Shown here: positions 8,322 through 15,486 of the stretch, in pieces | How positions within the stretch are numbered: position 1 is the first letter of the stretch | Layout of the letters: each line of letters begins with the position of its first letter | The notes under the pieces: model-generated | Database searches by the model: none | What the model saw: only the letters and a program-made list of their open reading frames with translations | What the model was told of the DNA's origin: nothing | Program-made: the position numbers and the translations under genes | Assembly: GCA_030626465.1 (NCBI GenBank) | Contig: DAOUOU010000020.1 | Coordinates: 1 to 19,567, forward strand | DNA from: Bacteroidales bacterium | Lineage (GTDB): Bacteria; Bacteroidota; Bacteroidia; Bacteroidales; UBA10428 | Direction of reading: 5' to 3' | DNA length: 19,567 bases

Positions 8322-9200
8322 TCAATTATATAATTTATCAGTCTTAATATGTAAGTATTTTGTTACTGCTGCATATGTTGATATCCAGTTAATTATGATG
8401 CCAAGAATTATAACCATGCTGAATAAAATGGCTAATATTTGTAAATCATCAAGCCTTATGATACCGCTCATTTCATTTTGAAGAAAATAAATAAAACCAA
8501 TTAAAATAAAAATTGCAAGTAATGCCCCAATTCCTCCCTGAATTGCTCCGTTATAGAGAAAAGGCCGTCTTATATATCCTGCAGTAGCTCCCACCAATTG
8601 CATTGTACGAATTATAAATCGTTTAGAATATATTGCAAGTCGTATTGTATTATTAATAAGTGCGATGGCTATTAATAGCAGAAATCCACTAAATATCAAT
8701 ACCAAAAAAGTGATTTTTCTTACATTTTCATTAACCGTATGAATGAGATTTTTCTGATAGTATACTTCTTTTATCTGATCAAATTCTTTCAGATCGCTTT
8801 CAATTATTGCGATGCTATCATTGTTAGCATAGGAAGCAAGAAATTTAACTTCAATTGATGGTAGCAAAGGATTATGCCCTATGAACTCAATAAAGTTTTC
8901 TCCCAACTCTTCCTGAAGTTCAACTGCTGCTCTTTCTTTTGGTATATATTCGGTTTCTTTAACATATTCCTTCGCATCTAATGCTTTCTGAATTTGATAG
9001 ATATCGACCTCACGCACATTATCTTTCAAGATTACCTTGAAAATGATATTTTCCCTTACGTAGTCTGAAATTCTTTTCGTATTCAATAGCAGCAATCCTA
9101 CAGATCCAAGTAGAATAAGCAACAGGGTAATGCTAATTGTTGAAGTGAAATACGAACTTCTAAGCCTTTTTTTTTCGATTTTATTCTCCCTTGTAGACAT
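8322..9200 (-). CDS. ftsX: Cell division protein FtsX (permease-like)
   Basis: The membrane partner of FtsE, which regulates peptidoglycan hydrolases at the division site. At 292 aa it has the standard architecture: a charged cytoplasmic N-terminus (MSTRENKIEKKRLRSSYF), TM1 (about 22-41), a periplasmic domain of about 125 residues (ENIIFKVILKDN... IPKERAAVELQEELGENFIEF), then three helices including the conserved TMQLVGATAGYIRRPFLYNGAIQG loop. The frame is open another 101 codons upstream to 9503, but that part overlaps ilvE in another frame and resembles no FtsX, so the ATG at 9200 is chosen. No ftsE is adjacent, which is usual in this phylum. It heads the cluster ftsX-DUF3098-uppP-truB-queA, 88 bp after ilvE. 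Confidence 0.95.
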   Translation of the reverse strand: MSTRENKIEKKRLRSSYFTSTISITLLLILLGSVGLLLLNTKRISDYVRENIIFKVILKDNVREVDIYQIQKALDAKEYVKETEYIPKERAAVELQEELGENFIEFIGHNPLLPSIEVKFLASYANNDSIAIIESDLKEFDQIKEVYYQKNLIHTVNENVRKITFLVLIFSGFLLLIAIALINNTIRLAIYSKRFIIRTMQLVGATAGYIRRPFLYNGAIQGGIGALLAIFILIGFIYFLQNEMSGIIRLDDLQILAILFSMVIILGIIINWISTYAAVTKYLHIKTDKLYN

Positions 9201-9288
9201 AATTAGGCATAAGGACCCGATCGGCAAAAATAAGAAGAAATATTGGTCGGTTATTAAATTCTTGAATATAAAAAATGTTAAACCGATA

Positions 9289-10308
9289 TTATTCAACAAA
9301 AGAAATCCACCCAAATTTATCAGGAAGATCACCGGTTTGAATGTCAGTGAGTTTATGATAAAGTTTACTACAAACAGGTCCCGCAACAGTTCCTTCACAA
9401 TATTGGTAAATCTTATTGCTCTCAGGATCAACAATTTTTCTGATCGGAGTAATAACAGCAGCTGTTCCGCAAGCTCCAACTTCATCAAAATCGGATAATT
9501 CATCTACAGGTATTGGCCGGTGTTCAACTTTCATCCCCATATCGGAAGCCAGCTCCATCAAACTCATATTTGTTATTGAAGGTAAAATCGAATTCGATTC
9601 AGGTGTGATGTACGTATTTCCTTTAATTGCAAAAAAATTGGCAGGGCCTGCTTCATCTATGTATTTTTTCTCCTTTGCATCAAGATAAAGGGAGGTGCTG
9701 AATCCGGAATCATGCGCTTCTTTTAAAGACATTAAACTAGCAGCATAATTTCCTCCGGCTTTGTATGCTCCTGTGCCTAATGGAGCTGCCCGATCATATT
9801 TTTTGCAAATCATAATGTCAACCGGAGCAAATCCATCTCTAAAATAGGGGCCAACAGGAGTTACAAATACGATGAATAAATATTCTTTGGCAGGTTTTAC
9901 TCCAACTTCAGGGCCTAATCCTATTAAAAGTGGTCTAATGTATAAGGTAGCCCCGAAACCAAATGGCGGTATAAATTCTTCATTTATTCTGACAACTTTA
10001 AATATTGCCTCTTTAAAAAGCTCAAGAGGGATTTCTGGCATTAAAATTCCTTTTGCCGATCGGATCATTCTTTTAGCATTTTCGTCCCATCGAAACAATC
10101 TTACCTTATCATCTTTCCCTTTATATGCTTTCAATCCTTCAAATATCTCCTGCCCGTAATGAAGGCAGGTTGATGCAATATGAAGTTTTACATATTCTGA
10201 ATCTGTAATTTCAATTTTTCCCCATTTGCCATTTTTATGGTAACAACGAATGTTATGGTTCGTTTTAAGGTAAGCAAATGAAATATTTCCCCAATCAGTT
10301 ATTCTCAT
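9289..10308 (-). CDS. ilvE: Branched-chain amino acid aminotransferase
   Basis: A PLP-dependent fold-type IV transaminase that interconverts leucine, isoleucine and valine with their 2-oxo acids, using glutamate/2-oxoglutarate. The 339-aa protein is of the longer BCAT2-like group common in Bacteroidota. Visible motifs are LHYGQEIFEGLKAY (49-62), YIRPLLIG (123-130), the PLP-lysine segment GAYKAGGNYAASL with K183, EAGPANFFAI and ACGTAAVITPI with the cofactor-phosphate-binding residues. It starts at 10308, downstream of a good -7 element on the same strand, and is divergent from the Usp gene. Whether it is cotranscribed with ftsX across the 88-bp gap is not clear. Confidence 0.96.
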   Translation of the reverse strand: MRITDWGNISFAYLKTNHNIRCYHKNGKWGKIEITDSEYVKLHIASTCLHYGQEIFEGLKAYKGKDDKVRLFRWDENAKRMIRSAKGILMPEIPLELFKEAIFKVVRINEEFIPPFGFGATLYIRPLLIGLGPEVGVKPAKEYLFIVFVTPVGPYFRDGFAPVDIMICKKYDRAAPLGTGAYKAGGNYAASLMSLKEAHDSGFSTSLYLDAKEKKYIDEAGPANFFAIKGNTYITPESNSILPSITNMSLMELASDMGMKVEHRPIPVDELSDFDEVGACGTAAVITPIRKIVDPESNKIYQYCEGTVAGPVCSKLYHKLTDIQTGDLPDKFGWISFVE

Positions 10309-10348
10309 AACCTCAACTTTATTGGTTATTTATGCTCTCAGTGAATTT

Positions 10349-10379
10349 CAAAAATAAAGAATTACCCGCTTCAAAACAA
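10349..10379 (-). promoter_or_regulatory. Candidate Bacteroidota-type promoter of ilvE
   Basis: On the minus strand TATTTTTG (10356 down to 10349) matches the TAnnTTTG -7 consensus. A TTG at 10379-10377 lies 20 nt upstream, within the 17-23 nt range of the -33 element; a TTTG at 10375-10372 is closer (15 nt). Transcription would start roughly 35 nt before the ilvE ATG at 10308. Confidence 0.45.
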
Positions 10380-10485
10380 TGACAGAATTCTTATATAATC
10401 GAAATTCTTTTTAATTATGAATATACAATATACTTTAGTATTACAAATATAATTCTTATCTTAATGCCTAAATTTTTTACAAATT

Positions 10486-11322
10486 ATGGAGCAGGAAAAA
10501 AATTATATTCTTGTTACATGGGATTTTACTGAAAAATCCGAGTTCGCACTGGAGCATGCATTTCTTGCTTCCAGGCGACTTAAACATAGCATTGGATTGG
10601 TTCATATCGTTAAAAAAGAATCGGAAATAAAGCCTACTAAAGAGCGTATTCAGGGAATTATTTCAAGTAAATATCCTGATCTGGATCCACAACCTGAAGT
10701 TATTGTAAAATCCGGTAATATCTTTTCGACCATTACTGATCTTGCTAATGACATAAGAGCCAAAATGGTTTTTATGGGCACGCACGGGATCAAAGGAATG
10801 CAAAAGTTTCTGGGTAGCTGGGCTCTTAAAGTAATTGCCCACACTAAAGTTCCTTTTGTCGTAGTACAAGAAAAACCAACCAGAGACACTTATAAGAATA
10901 TTGTTATTCCTATTACTTTCAGAAAAGAAAATAAAGAGAGCATCAATTGGATAAATTATTTTTCCAGATATTTCGAATCTCATTTTCATATTTTCAAGGC
11001 GAAACATACTGATCCGAATTTCATCAAAGGAATTGATTCGAACGTTTTCTTTTTAAACAAATTCTTTACAAGTAAAGGTATTTCATTCGAAATGGAAGAA
11101 GCTGCAGGCGAATCCATTTTTGTATTGGAAGCCGTACAATATGCAGCCAAAATTGATGCAGATGCAATTTTAATTATGGTCACCAAAGATATTGGCTTTG
11201 CTGATTATGTTCTTGGTGCACATGAACAGTATATTATTGCCAATGAGGCCAAACTTCCTGTAATCTGTATCAATCCAAAGCCTCCAAAATTGGGGGGAAG
11301 TTTCAGTGCTTCTGGCGGTTAA
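10486..11322 (+). CDS. Tandem universal stress protein (UspA family)
   Basis: A 278-aa cytosolic protein with two Usp folds in tandem. The first domain (about 1-130) opens with YILVTWDFTEKSEFALEHA and ends with the nucleotide-binding loop GTHGIKGMQKFLGS (98-111), followed by HTKVPFVVVQ, so it probably binds ATP or a related nucleotide. The second (about 137-270) keeps the core strand pattern (ILIMVTKDIGFADYVLGAHEQYIIANEAKLPVICI), but the GxxG-GS loop is not recognisable, so it is likely a non-binding or partner domain. A strong terminator follows at 11353. It is divergent from ilvE across 177 bp; no clear consensus promoter for it is seen there. The exact stress or metabolic role cannot be read from the sequence. 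Confidence 0.92.
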   Translation: MEQEKNYILVTWDFTEKSEFALEHAFLASRRLKHSIGLVHIVKKESEIKPTKERIQGIISSKYPDLDPQPEVIVKSGNIFSTITDLANDIRAKMVFMGTHGIKGMQKFLGSWALKVIAHTKVPFVVVQEKPTRDTYKNIVIPITFRKENKESINWINYFSRYFESHFHIFKAKHTDPNFIKGIDSNVFFLNKFFTSKGISFEMEEAAGESIFVLEAVQYAAKIDADAILIMVTKDIGFADYVLGAHEQYIIANEAKLPVICINPKPPKLGGSFSASGG

Positions 11323-11352
11323 GCAACAAATTGAATAGTAAAACTAATTTAG

Positions 11353-11384
11353 AACAAGGACCTTATAGTCCTTGTTTTTATTTT
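11353..11384 (+). terminator. Intrinsic terminator of the Usp gene
   Basis: A perfect 9-bp stem, AACAAGGAC (11353-11361) with GTCCTTGTT (11368-11376), a 6-nt loop CTTATA and a T-rich run continuing to about 11384. It lies 30 bp after the Usp stop and 51 bp before rdgB, so rdgB probably depends on its own promoter or on read-through. Confidence 0.88.
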
Positions 11385-11434
11385 ATATAAGAAGTAATTT
11401 TTACGGCAATATTCAAAATTTGGAGTAGAACCAA

Positions 11435-12019
11435 ATGAAAATAATTTTTGCTACAAATAATCAACATAAACTTGAAGAGATCAGAGCAGTTGCGAATGGT
11501 AAACTTGAAATTTTTGGATTGCAGGAGGTTGGAATTTATGAAGACATCACTGAAAATCAGGATACTATTGAAGGCAATGCAATTGAGAAAGCCAGATTTA
11601 TTTATAATAAATATTCATTAAGTTGTTTTGCCGATGATACCGGACTTGAAGTTGAGGCTCTAAATATGGAACCCGGAGTTTATTCAGCCCGGTACGCAGG
11701 AAATCATGCCAATGAAGTTGATAATGTGGATAAGTTGTTGCATATGATGCAAGGAATTAAAAATCGAAATGCCCGGTTTAAAACAGTAATTGCTTTTATA
11801 TATGAGGATAAAGTAAAGAGATTTGTGGGTCTGATAAAAGGTGAAATAACAATAATCAGAAGAGGTCATAATGGGTTTGGGTATGATCCGGTATTTCTTC
11901 CTAATGGACACAACAAAACCTTTGCAGAGATGTCTCCCTTTGAAAAAAATAATATATCCCACAGATCGATAGCATTACAGAAATTCGTAAAGTATTTAAA
12001 AGAATTCATAGATTTATAA
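11435..12019 (+). CDS. rdgB: Non-canonical purine NTP pyrophosphatase (RdgB/HAM1 family)
   Basis: Hydrolyses dITP, dXTP and ITP to monophosphates and pyrophosphate, keeping deaminated purines out of nucleic acids. The 194-aa length is standard. Motifs: FATNNQHKLEEI (5-16), ADDTGLEVEAL with the metal-binding acidic pair, PGVYSARYAG, RRGHNGFGYDPVF, FAEMSPFEKNNISHR near the C-terminus. A GGAG sequence about 9-10 nt before the ATG is a plausible ribosome binding site, although this phylum relies little on such sites. It is followed by the porZ-like gene on the same strand. Confidence 0.96.
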   Translation: MKIIFATNNQHKLEEIRAVANGKLEIFGLQEVGIYEDITENQDTIEGNAIEKARFIYNKYSLSCFADDTGLEVEALNMEPGVYSARYAGNHANEVDNVDKLLHMMQGIKNRNARFKTVIAFIYEDKVKRFVGLIKGEITIIRRGHNGFGYDPVFLPNGHNKTFAEMSPFEKNNISHRSIALQKFVKYLKEFIDL

Positions 12020-12083
12020 ATTTCTTTGTTCAGATACTAACCTGCTTGATATTACGTATTACTTTTTATACAATTAGCAAAAA

Positions 12084-12112
12084 TTGATATTACAATTTAT
12101 AGTTTATTTTCG
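12084..12112 (+). promoter_or_regulatory. Weak candidate promoter of the porZ-recO pair
   Basis: TATTTTCG (12105-12112) differs from TAnnTTTG at one position, with a TTG at 12084-12086, 18 nt upstream. A start near 12119 would leave a leader of about 17 nt before the ATG at 12136. The mismatch and the AT-rich context keep this tentative. Confidence 0.3.
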
Positions 12113-12135
12113 TGTGTTAAATCACATTGTATAAG

Positions 12136-14451
12136 ATGAAGAAGAGAAGTATGAATAAATTACTGGTAAATTTTCTTTTTTCTCAGCTAGCTTTATTAAT
12201 CTCAACCAACATATATTCACAAGTTTTACAGGGTGAATGGCGCGATCATTTATCATTCAGATATGGTTATCGTATTGCAGATGCAGGAGAAATTATTTAT
12301 TGTGCTTCACAATCCGGCATGCTTTCATACAATAAAGAAACAAATGAGATTCAGAAACACTCTAAAGTAACCGGTTTATCTGATGTTGAAGTAAGTACAA
12401 TTGCCAGCTCAGCAGCTACAAACAAATTGGTAATTGGTTATTTGAATGGTAATATCGACCTTATTAATTTTGAAGATGGTACACTGAATAATCTTGCAGA
12501 TATCAAAAGAAAAAGTATTACCGGAGAAAAAAGTATAAACAATATTTATATCTCGGAATATCTCGCTTATCTATCATGCAGTTTTGGAATTGTTGTACTT
12601 GATCTGGACAAGGAAGAAATAAAAGACAGTTATTATTTTGGTGAAGGGGGGAGCCAGATAGCAGTAAACGATGTTACAATTATAGATAACTTTCTCTATG
12701 CAGCAACCGAATACGGAATTTATTATGCTGATTTGAACAGTCCTAACCTGGTTGACTATAATTACTGGGATAGATTGGATTTTATACCTCAATATGCTTC
12801 CCCTTATACCTGTGTTGAGAATCATCAAAATACTTTTTTTGCCGTTTATCATGAAACCGTATCTGATGAGGACAAAATCATCACAATTAGCAACGATAAT
12901 TACTTGTTTTGGGATAACGAATACTATGAAGCTGTTAATGATATAACTTCTTCAAATGGATTCTTCAGTATTAGCGGAGATCAAAATGGGATTGTTTATG
13001 ATCATAATGGCAATATGTACTTAAATTTTACTTCTTATTCAACAAAACATATCTATGTTGATGCTGAACAAAATGTATATGTCGCCAGTTTAGTTAGTGG
13101 TTTTACCAATCAACTTGATAGTGAAACAACCAAGTATTTTGTTATTAATAGTCCGAAATTCAGAGAAGTAAGCAAAGTAGAGTCGATGGGTGATCATGTA
13201 TGGGTTTCTTCAGGAGGTCCTCAAAATCTTTATAAACATGGAGCTGCTTACTCATTTATTAACAATAAATGGTCCAGCTATACAGGAAATGAAATTCAGA
13301 CAACTAACCCATTGGGTAATACATATAAATTTGCTATCGATCCGCAGGATCACAACCATGTATTCGCTGGTGCATATCTTTATGGAATTATAGAATTTAG
13401 AGACGGGCAGGTGCATAAGATCATTGAAAAAGATGACCTGGAAATATTTTCAGATATTGAAGACGTCGTTGGCTTAAGACCCACAGGTATCCAGTATGAT
13501 CAGCAAAATAATTTGTACATACTTATGAGTTTTATTTCCCGCCCTCTGGTTATACTAGATAATGAAGGGAATTGGAAACGTCCACAAATTTCAAATACCA
13601 TTTTAAACAAAGAAGGCATCCGCTATTCTGATCTGCTTGTTACAAATACAGGTCAAATATGGTTATGTACTAAAAGAGATGGAATCATTGTAGTGGAAGA
13701 TGACGGATCAGGAAATTATATTTCAAATTCTTTTCTATTGAAAAACCAGGATCTCAATACAATTTCTAAAGCTTATTGCCTGGATGAAGATAATGAGGGT
13801 GATATCTGGGTAGGCACGAATAGCGGTCCGTTGATTTATTCTTCACCCTCCCGGTTTATTAATGAAGATGATCATGGATACCAGGTAAAAATACCCAGGA
13901 ATGATGGTACAAATAATGCTGATTTTCTCCTTTTTGGTGAAGCTATTTTAGATATTCAGACAGACGGGGCAAACCGAAAGTGGATGGCAACGGAAAATTC
14001 AGGTGTGTTCCTGATATCTGAAGACGGTAGAAATACCTTAGTCAACTTTAAAGATGATAACTCTCCCCTCTTCTCTAATAGTGTATCAGGTATAGGAATC
14101 AATGAAAAAGACGGTGAAGTATTTTTTGCAACTAACAAGGGCCTTCTTAGCTATAAAGGTTCTGCCATAAAAGGCCTCTCAGGATTCACCGATGTCTATG
14201 TATATCCAAATCCGGTTCGGCCAGATTATGACGGCATCATAACAATTACAGGACTAGTAGCTAATTCGATAGTTAAGATTACTGATGTGAGCGGGAATCT
14301 GGTATATGAAACTACTTCGCTTGGAGGACAAGCTATTTGGGATGGTAAAAACTTTAATGGCAGAAGGGTTGCTTCTGGTGTATACCTTGTTTTTCTTGCT
14401 ACTGAAGATGGCAGTCAATCCCATCTAACCAAATTACTTTTTTTGCACTGA
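12136..14451 (+). CDS. porZ: PorZ-like type IX secretion surface protein (beta-propeller, T9SS C-terminal domain)
   Basis: From the ATG at 12136 it is 771 aa, close to the 776 aa of Porphyromonas gingivalis PorZ. An N-terminal signal peptide (KLLVNFLFSQLALLISTNIYSQ) precedes repeated beta-propeller strands of the two-component-regulator propeller type, e.g. GQIWLCTKRDGIIVVEDDG and GDIWVGTNSGPLIY. The C-terminus is a sorting-type domain: VYPNPVRPDYDGIITITGL, VKITDVSGNLVYETTS, GGQAIWDGKNFNGRRVASG and YLVF. In P. gingivalis PorZ joins PorU, PorV and PorQ in the cell-surface attachment complex and binds A-LPS; the same role here is inferred from length, architecture and position before recO. A TTG three codons upstream (12127) is a less likely start. 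Its stop overlaps the recO start by one base. A different surface propeller protein exported by T9SS remains possible. Confidence 0.8.
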   Translation: MKKRSMNKLLVNFLFSQLALLISTNIYSQVLQGEWRDHLSFRYGYRIADAGEIIYCASQSGMLSYNKETNEIQKHSKVTGLSDVEVSTIASSAATNKLVIGYLNGNIDLINFEDGTLNNLADIKRKSITGEKSINNIYISEYLAYLSCSFGIVVLDLDKEEIKDSYYFGEGGSQIAVNDVTIIDNFLYAATEYGIYYADLNSPNLVDYNYWDRLDFIPQYASPYTCVENHQNTFFAVYHETVSDEDKIITISNDNYLFWDNEYYEAVNDITSSNGFFSISGDQNGIVYDHNGNMYLNFTSYSTKHIYVDAEQNVYVASLVSGFTNQLDSETTKYFVINSPKFREVSKVESMGDHVWVSSGGPQNLYKHGAAYSFINNKWSSYTGNEIQTTNPLGNTYKFAIDPQDHNHVFAGAYLYGIIEFRDGQVHKIIEKDDLEIFSDIEDVVGLRPTGIQYDQQNNLYILMSFISRPLVILDNEGNWKRPQISNTILNKEGIRYSDLLVTNTGQIWLCTKRDGIIVVEDDGSGNYISNSFLLKNQDLNTISKAYCLDEDNEGDIWVGTNSGPLIYSSPSRFINEDDHGYQVKIPRNDGTNNADFLLFGEAILDIQTDGANRKWMATENSGVFLISEDGRNTLVNFKDDNSPLFSNSVSGIGINEKDGEVFFATNKGLLSYKGSAIKGLSGFTDVYVYPNPVRPDYDGIITITGLVANSIVKITDVSGNLVYETTSLGGQAIWDGKNFNGRRVASGVYLVFLATEDGSQSHLTKLLFLH

Positions 14452-15119
14452 TGTTGCACCGAACCAAAGCAATAGTCCTTCATTCTATTAAATATGGCGA
14501 ATCTGGTATAATCATTCAGGCATATACTGAAAAATTCGGCAGACAGTCATTTCTTGTTCAGGGTGTTAGAAAAAAGAAAAACAAAATATCTCCAAGCCTG
14601 TTTCAGCCTCTCACACTTCTTGATATTATTGCATATTTTAAAGAAACCCGTGATATCCAGAAAGTTAAAGAAATAAAACCTTCAGTCGTTTTAAATAATT
14701 TAAGCTTTGATATTCGCAAAAGTTCAATTGCTCTTTTTTTGAGTGAAATTATGTATCGTACACTTCGTGAGGTTGAGCCAAACTTACCATTATTTGAATA
14801 TATATATAATGCTGTTCAAATACTTGATATTACAGAAGCAGGTATTGAAAATTTGCATCTTGTGTTTCTGATGCAATTCACAAAGTTCATAGGAATATAT
14901 CCAAAGAACAATAAGGAATTAATTCGCAATAACTTACCCGGGAAATATCAATTATCGAGTTTGATGGATTGTTCTCTTGCCGATGTTTCGAAATTAACAA
15001 TTGATATTCATACCCGTACCAAATTACTTGATCAATTGATCATGTATTTTGAAGATCATCTTGAAGGGATTGGTAAAGTAAAATCAATTAGTGTATTAAG
15101 GGAAATATTCCATCAATAG
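14451..15119 (+). CDS. recO: DNA repair protein RecO
   Basis: Recombination mediator that works with RecR to load RecA on SSB-coated single-stranded DNA and to anneal strands. At 222 aa it has the N-terminal OB-fold signature (KAIVLHSIKYGESGIIIQAYTEKFGRQSFLVQGVRKKK, written here in part) in residues 1-80, followed by an all-helical C-terminal domain (FLSEIMYRTLREVEPN..., LHLVFLMQFTKFIGIYP). No CxxC zinc-finger motif is seen in the C-terminal half, as in many Bacteroidota homologues. The ATG overlaps the porZ stop (TGATG), so it is very likely translated from the porZ transcript. Confidence 0.93.
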   Translation: MLHRTKAIVLHSIKYGESGIIIQAYTEKFGRQSFLVQGVRKKKNKISPSLFQPLTLLDIIAYFKETRDIQKVKEIKPSVVLNNLSFDIRKSSIALFLSEIMYRTLREVEPNLPLFEYIYNAVQILDITEAGIENLHLVFLMQFTKFIGIYPKNNKELIRNNLPGKYQLSSLMDCSLADVSKLTIDIHTRTKLLDQLIMYFEDHLEGIGKVKSISVLREIFHQ

Positions 15120-15152
15120 CCAACTTTGAAAAAGAAAACCTTTGATATATTG

Positions 15153-15245
15153 TTTATCTATGGTAATCGAGCTCGCCAAATGCAACCGACCGCAGGGAGC
15201 TAAGCGAAACTAAGCGAGTTTACGAACTCCTTCTCCATAGTAAAA
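15153..15245. repeat. MITE/REP-like structured element
   Basis: The ends form imperfect inverted repeats of about 11 bp: TTTATCTATGG (15153-15163) against the reverse complement of the right end, TTTTACTATGG (15235-15245), with CTATGG exact. Inside are a direct repeat CTAAGCGA (15200-15207 and 15210-15217), a small hairpin AAACT-AAGCG-AGTTT (15207-15221), and GGAG/CTCC arms (15196-15199, 15227-15230). It is visibly richer in G and C than its surroundings and carries no ORF. This suggests a small non-autonomous mobile or repeated palindromic element, but only copies elsewhere in the genome could show that. Confidence 0.4.
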
Positions 15246-15270
15246 TCACGAAGGAGAAGCTCTTCGAAGA
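15227..15270. repeat. Inverted repeat CTCCTTC/GAAGGAG plus 10-bp palindrome
   Basis: CTCCTTC (15227-15233) pairs with GAAGGAG (15250-15256) across 16 nt, and CTTCTCC/GGAGAAG gives an alternative register. TCTTCGAAGA (15261-15270) is a perfect palindrome. This may be a factor-independent pause or terminator for recO or crtI, though it has no U tract; or it may belong to the repeat element to its left. Confidence 0.4.
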
Positions 15271-15383
15271 CAGTCTTAATGTAAATTCCAATAAACAAAT
15301 CACTTGCCTGACTGGCCTGTCTGTCTCCTCTAGCCAGGTATAGACAACCAGCAACAACGAACCTAACAACCCAACTTCATTTA

Positions 15384-15423
15384 ATCGATTAATCAATTCA
15401 TCAATTCATCAATTCAACAATTA
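15384..15423. repeat. Octamer tandem repeat (ATCAATTC)
   Basis: Three exact copies of ATCAATTC (15392-15415), flanked by a degenerate unit on each side (ATCGATTA at 15384-15391, AACAATTA at 15416-15423). AT-rich arrays of TTGATGAAT/TTGTTGAAT type occur between convergent genes in Bacteroidota; no function is known to me. Confidence 0.7.
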
Positions 15424-15486
15424 AACATAGAATGCTCAATCCCTAAATGACTAAACTTCTCAACAGTTAAACAACCAAACATAGCC

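Larger units (their letters stand above)
15120..15486. other. Repeat-rich gene-free region between convergent recO and crtI
   Basis: 367 bp without a credible gene. It contains, in order: a structured GC-richer element bounded by imperfect inverted repeats (15153-15245), a stem and palindrome just beyond it (15227-15270), a short stem CTGGC/GCCAG (15312-15337) around a CTGT-CTGT-CTC run, an octamer tandem array (15384-15423), and AAACATAG twice (15423-15430, 15477-15484). No intrinsic terminator with a clear U tract is seen for either converging gene. Confidence 0.6.

Noticed and set aside
9201..9503. 101-codon N-terminal extension of FtsX
   Set aside because: It overlaps ilvE in another frame, is not FtsX-like, and the ATG at 9200 starts at the expected family N-terminus.
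15312..15337. CTGGC/GCCAG stem as the recO terminator
   Set aside because: Only five pairs across a 16-nt loop, and no T run follows.
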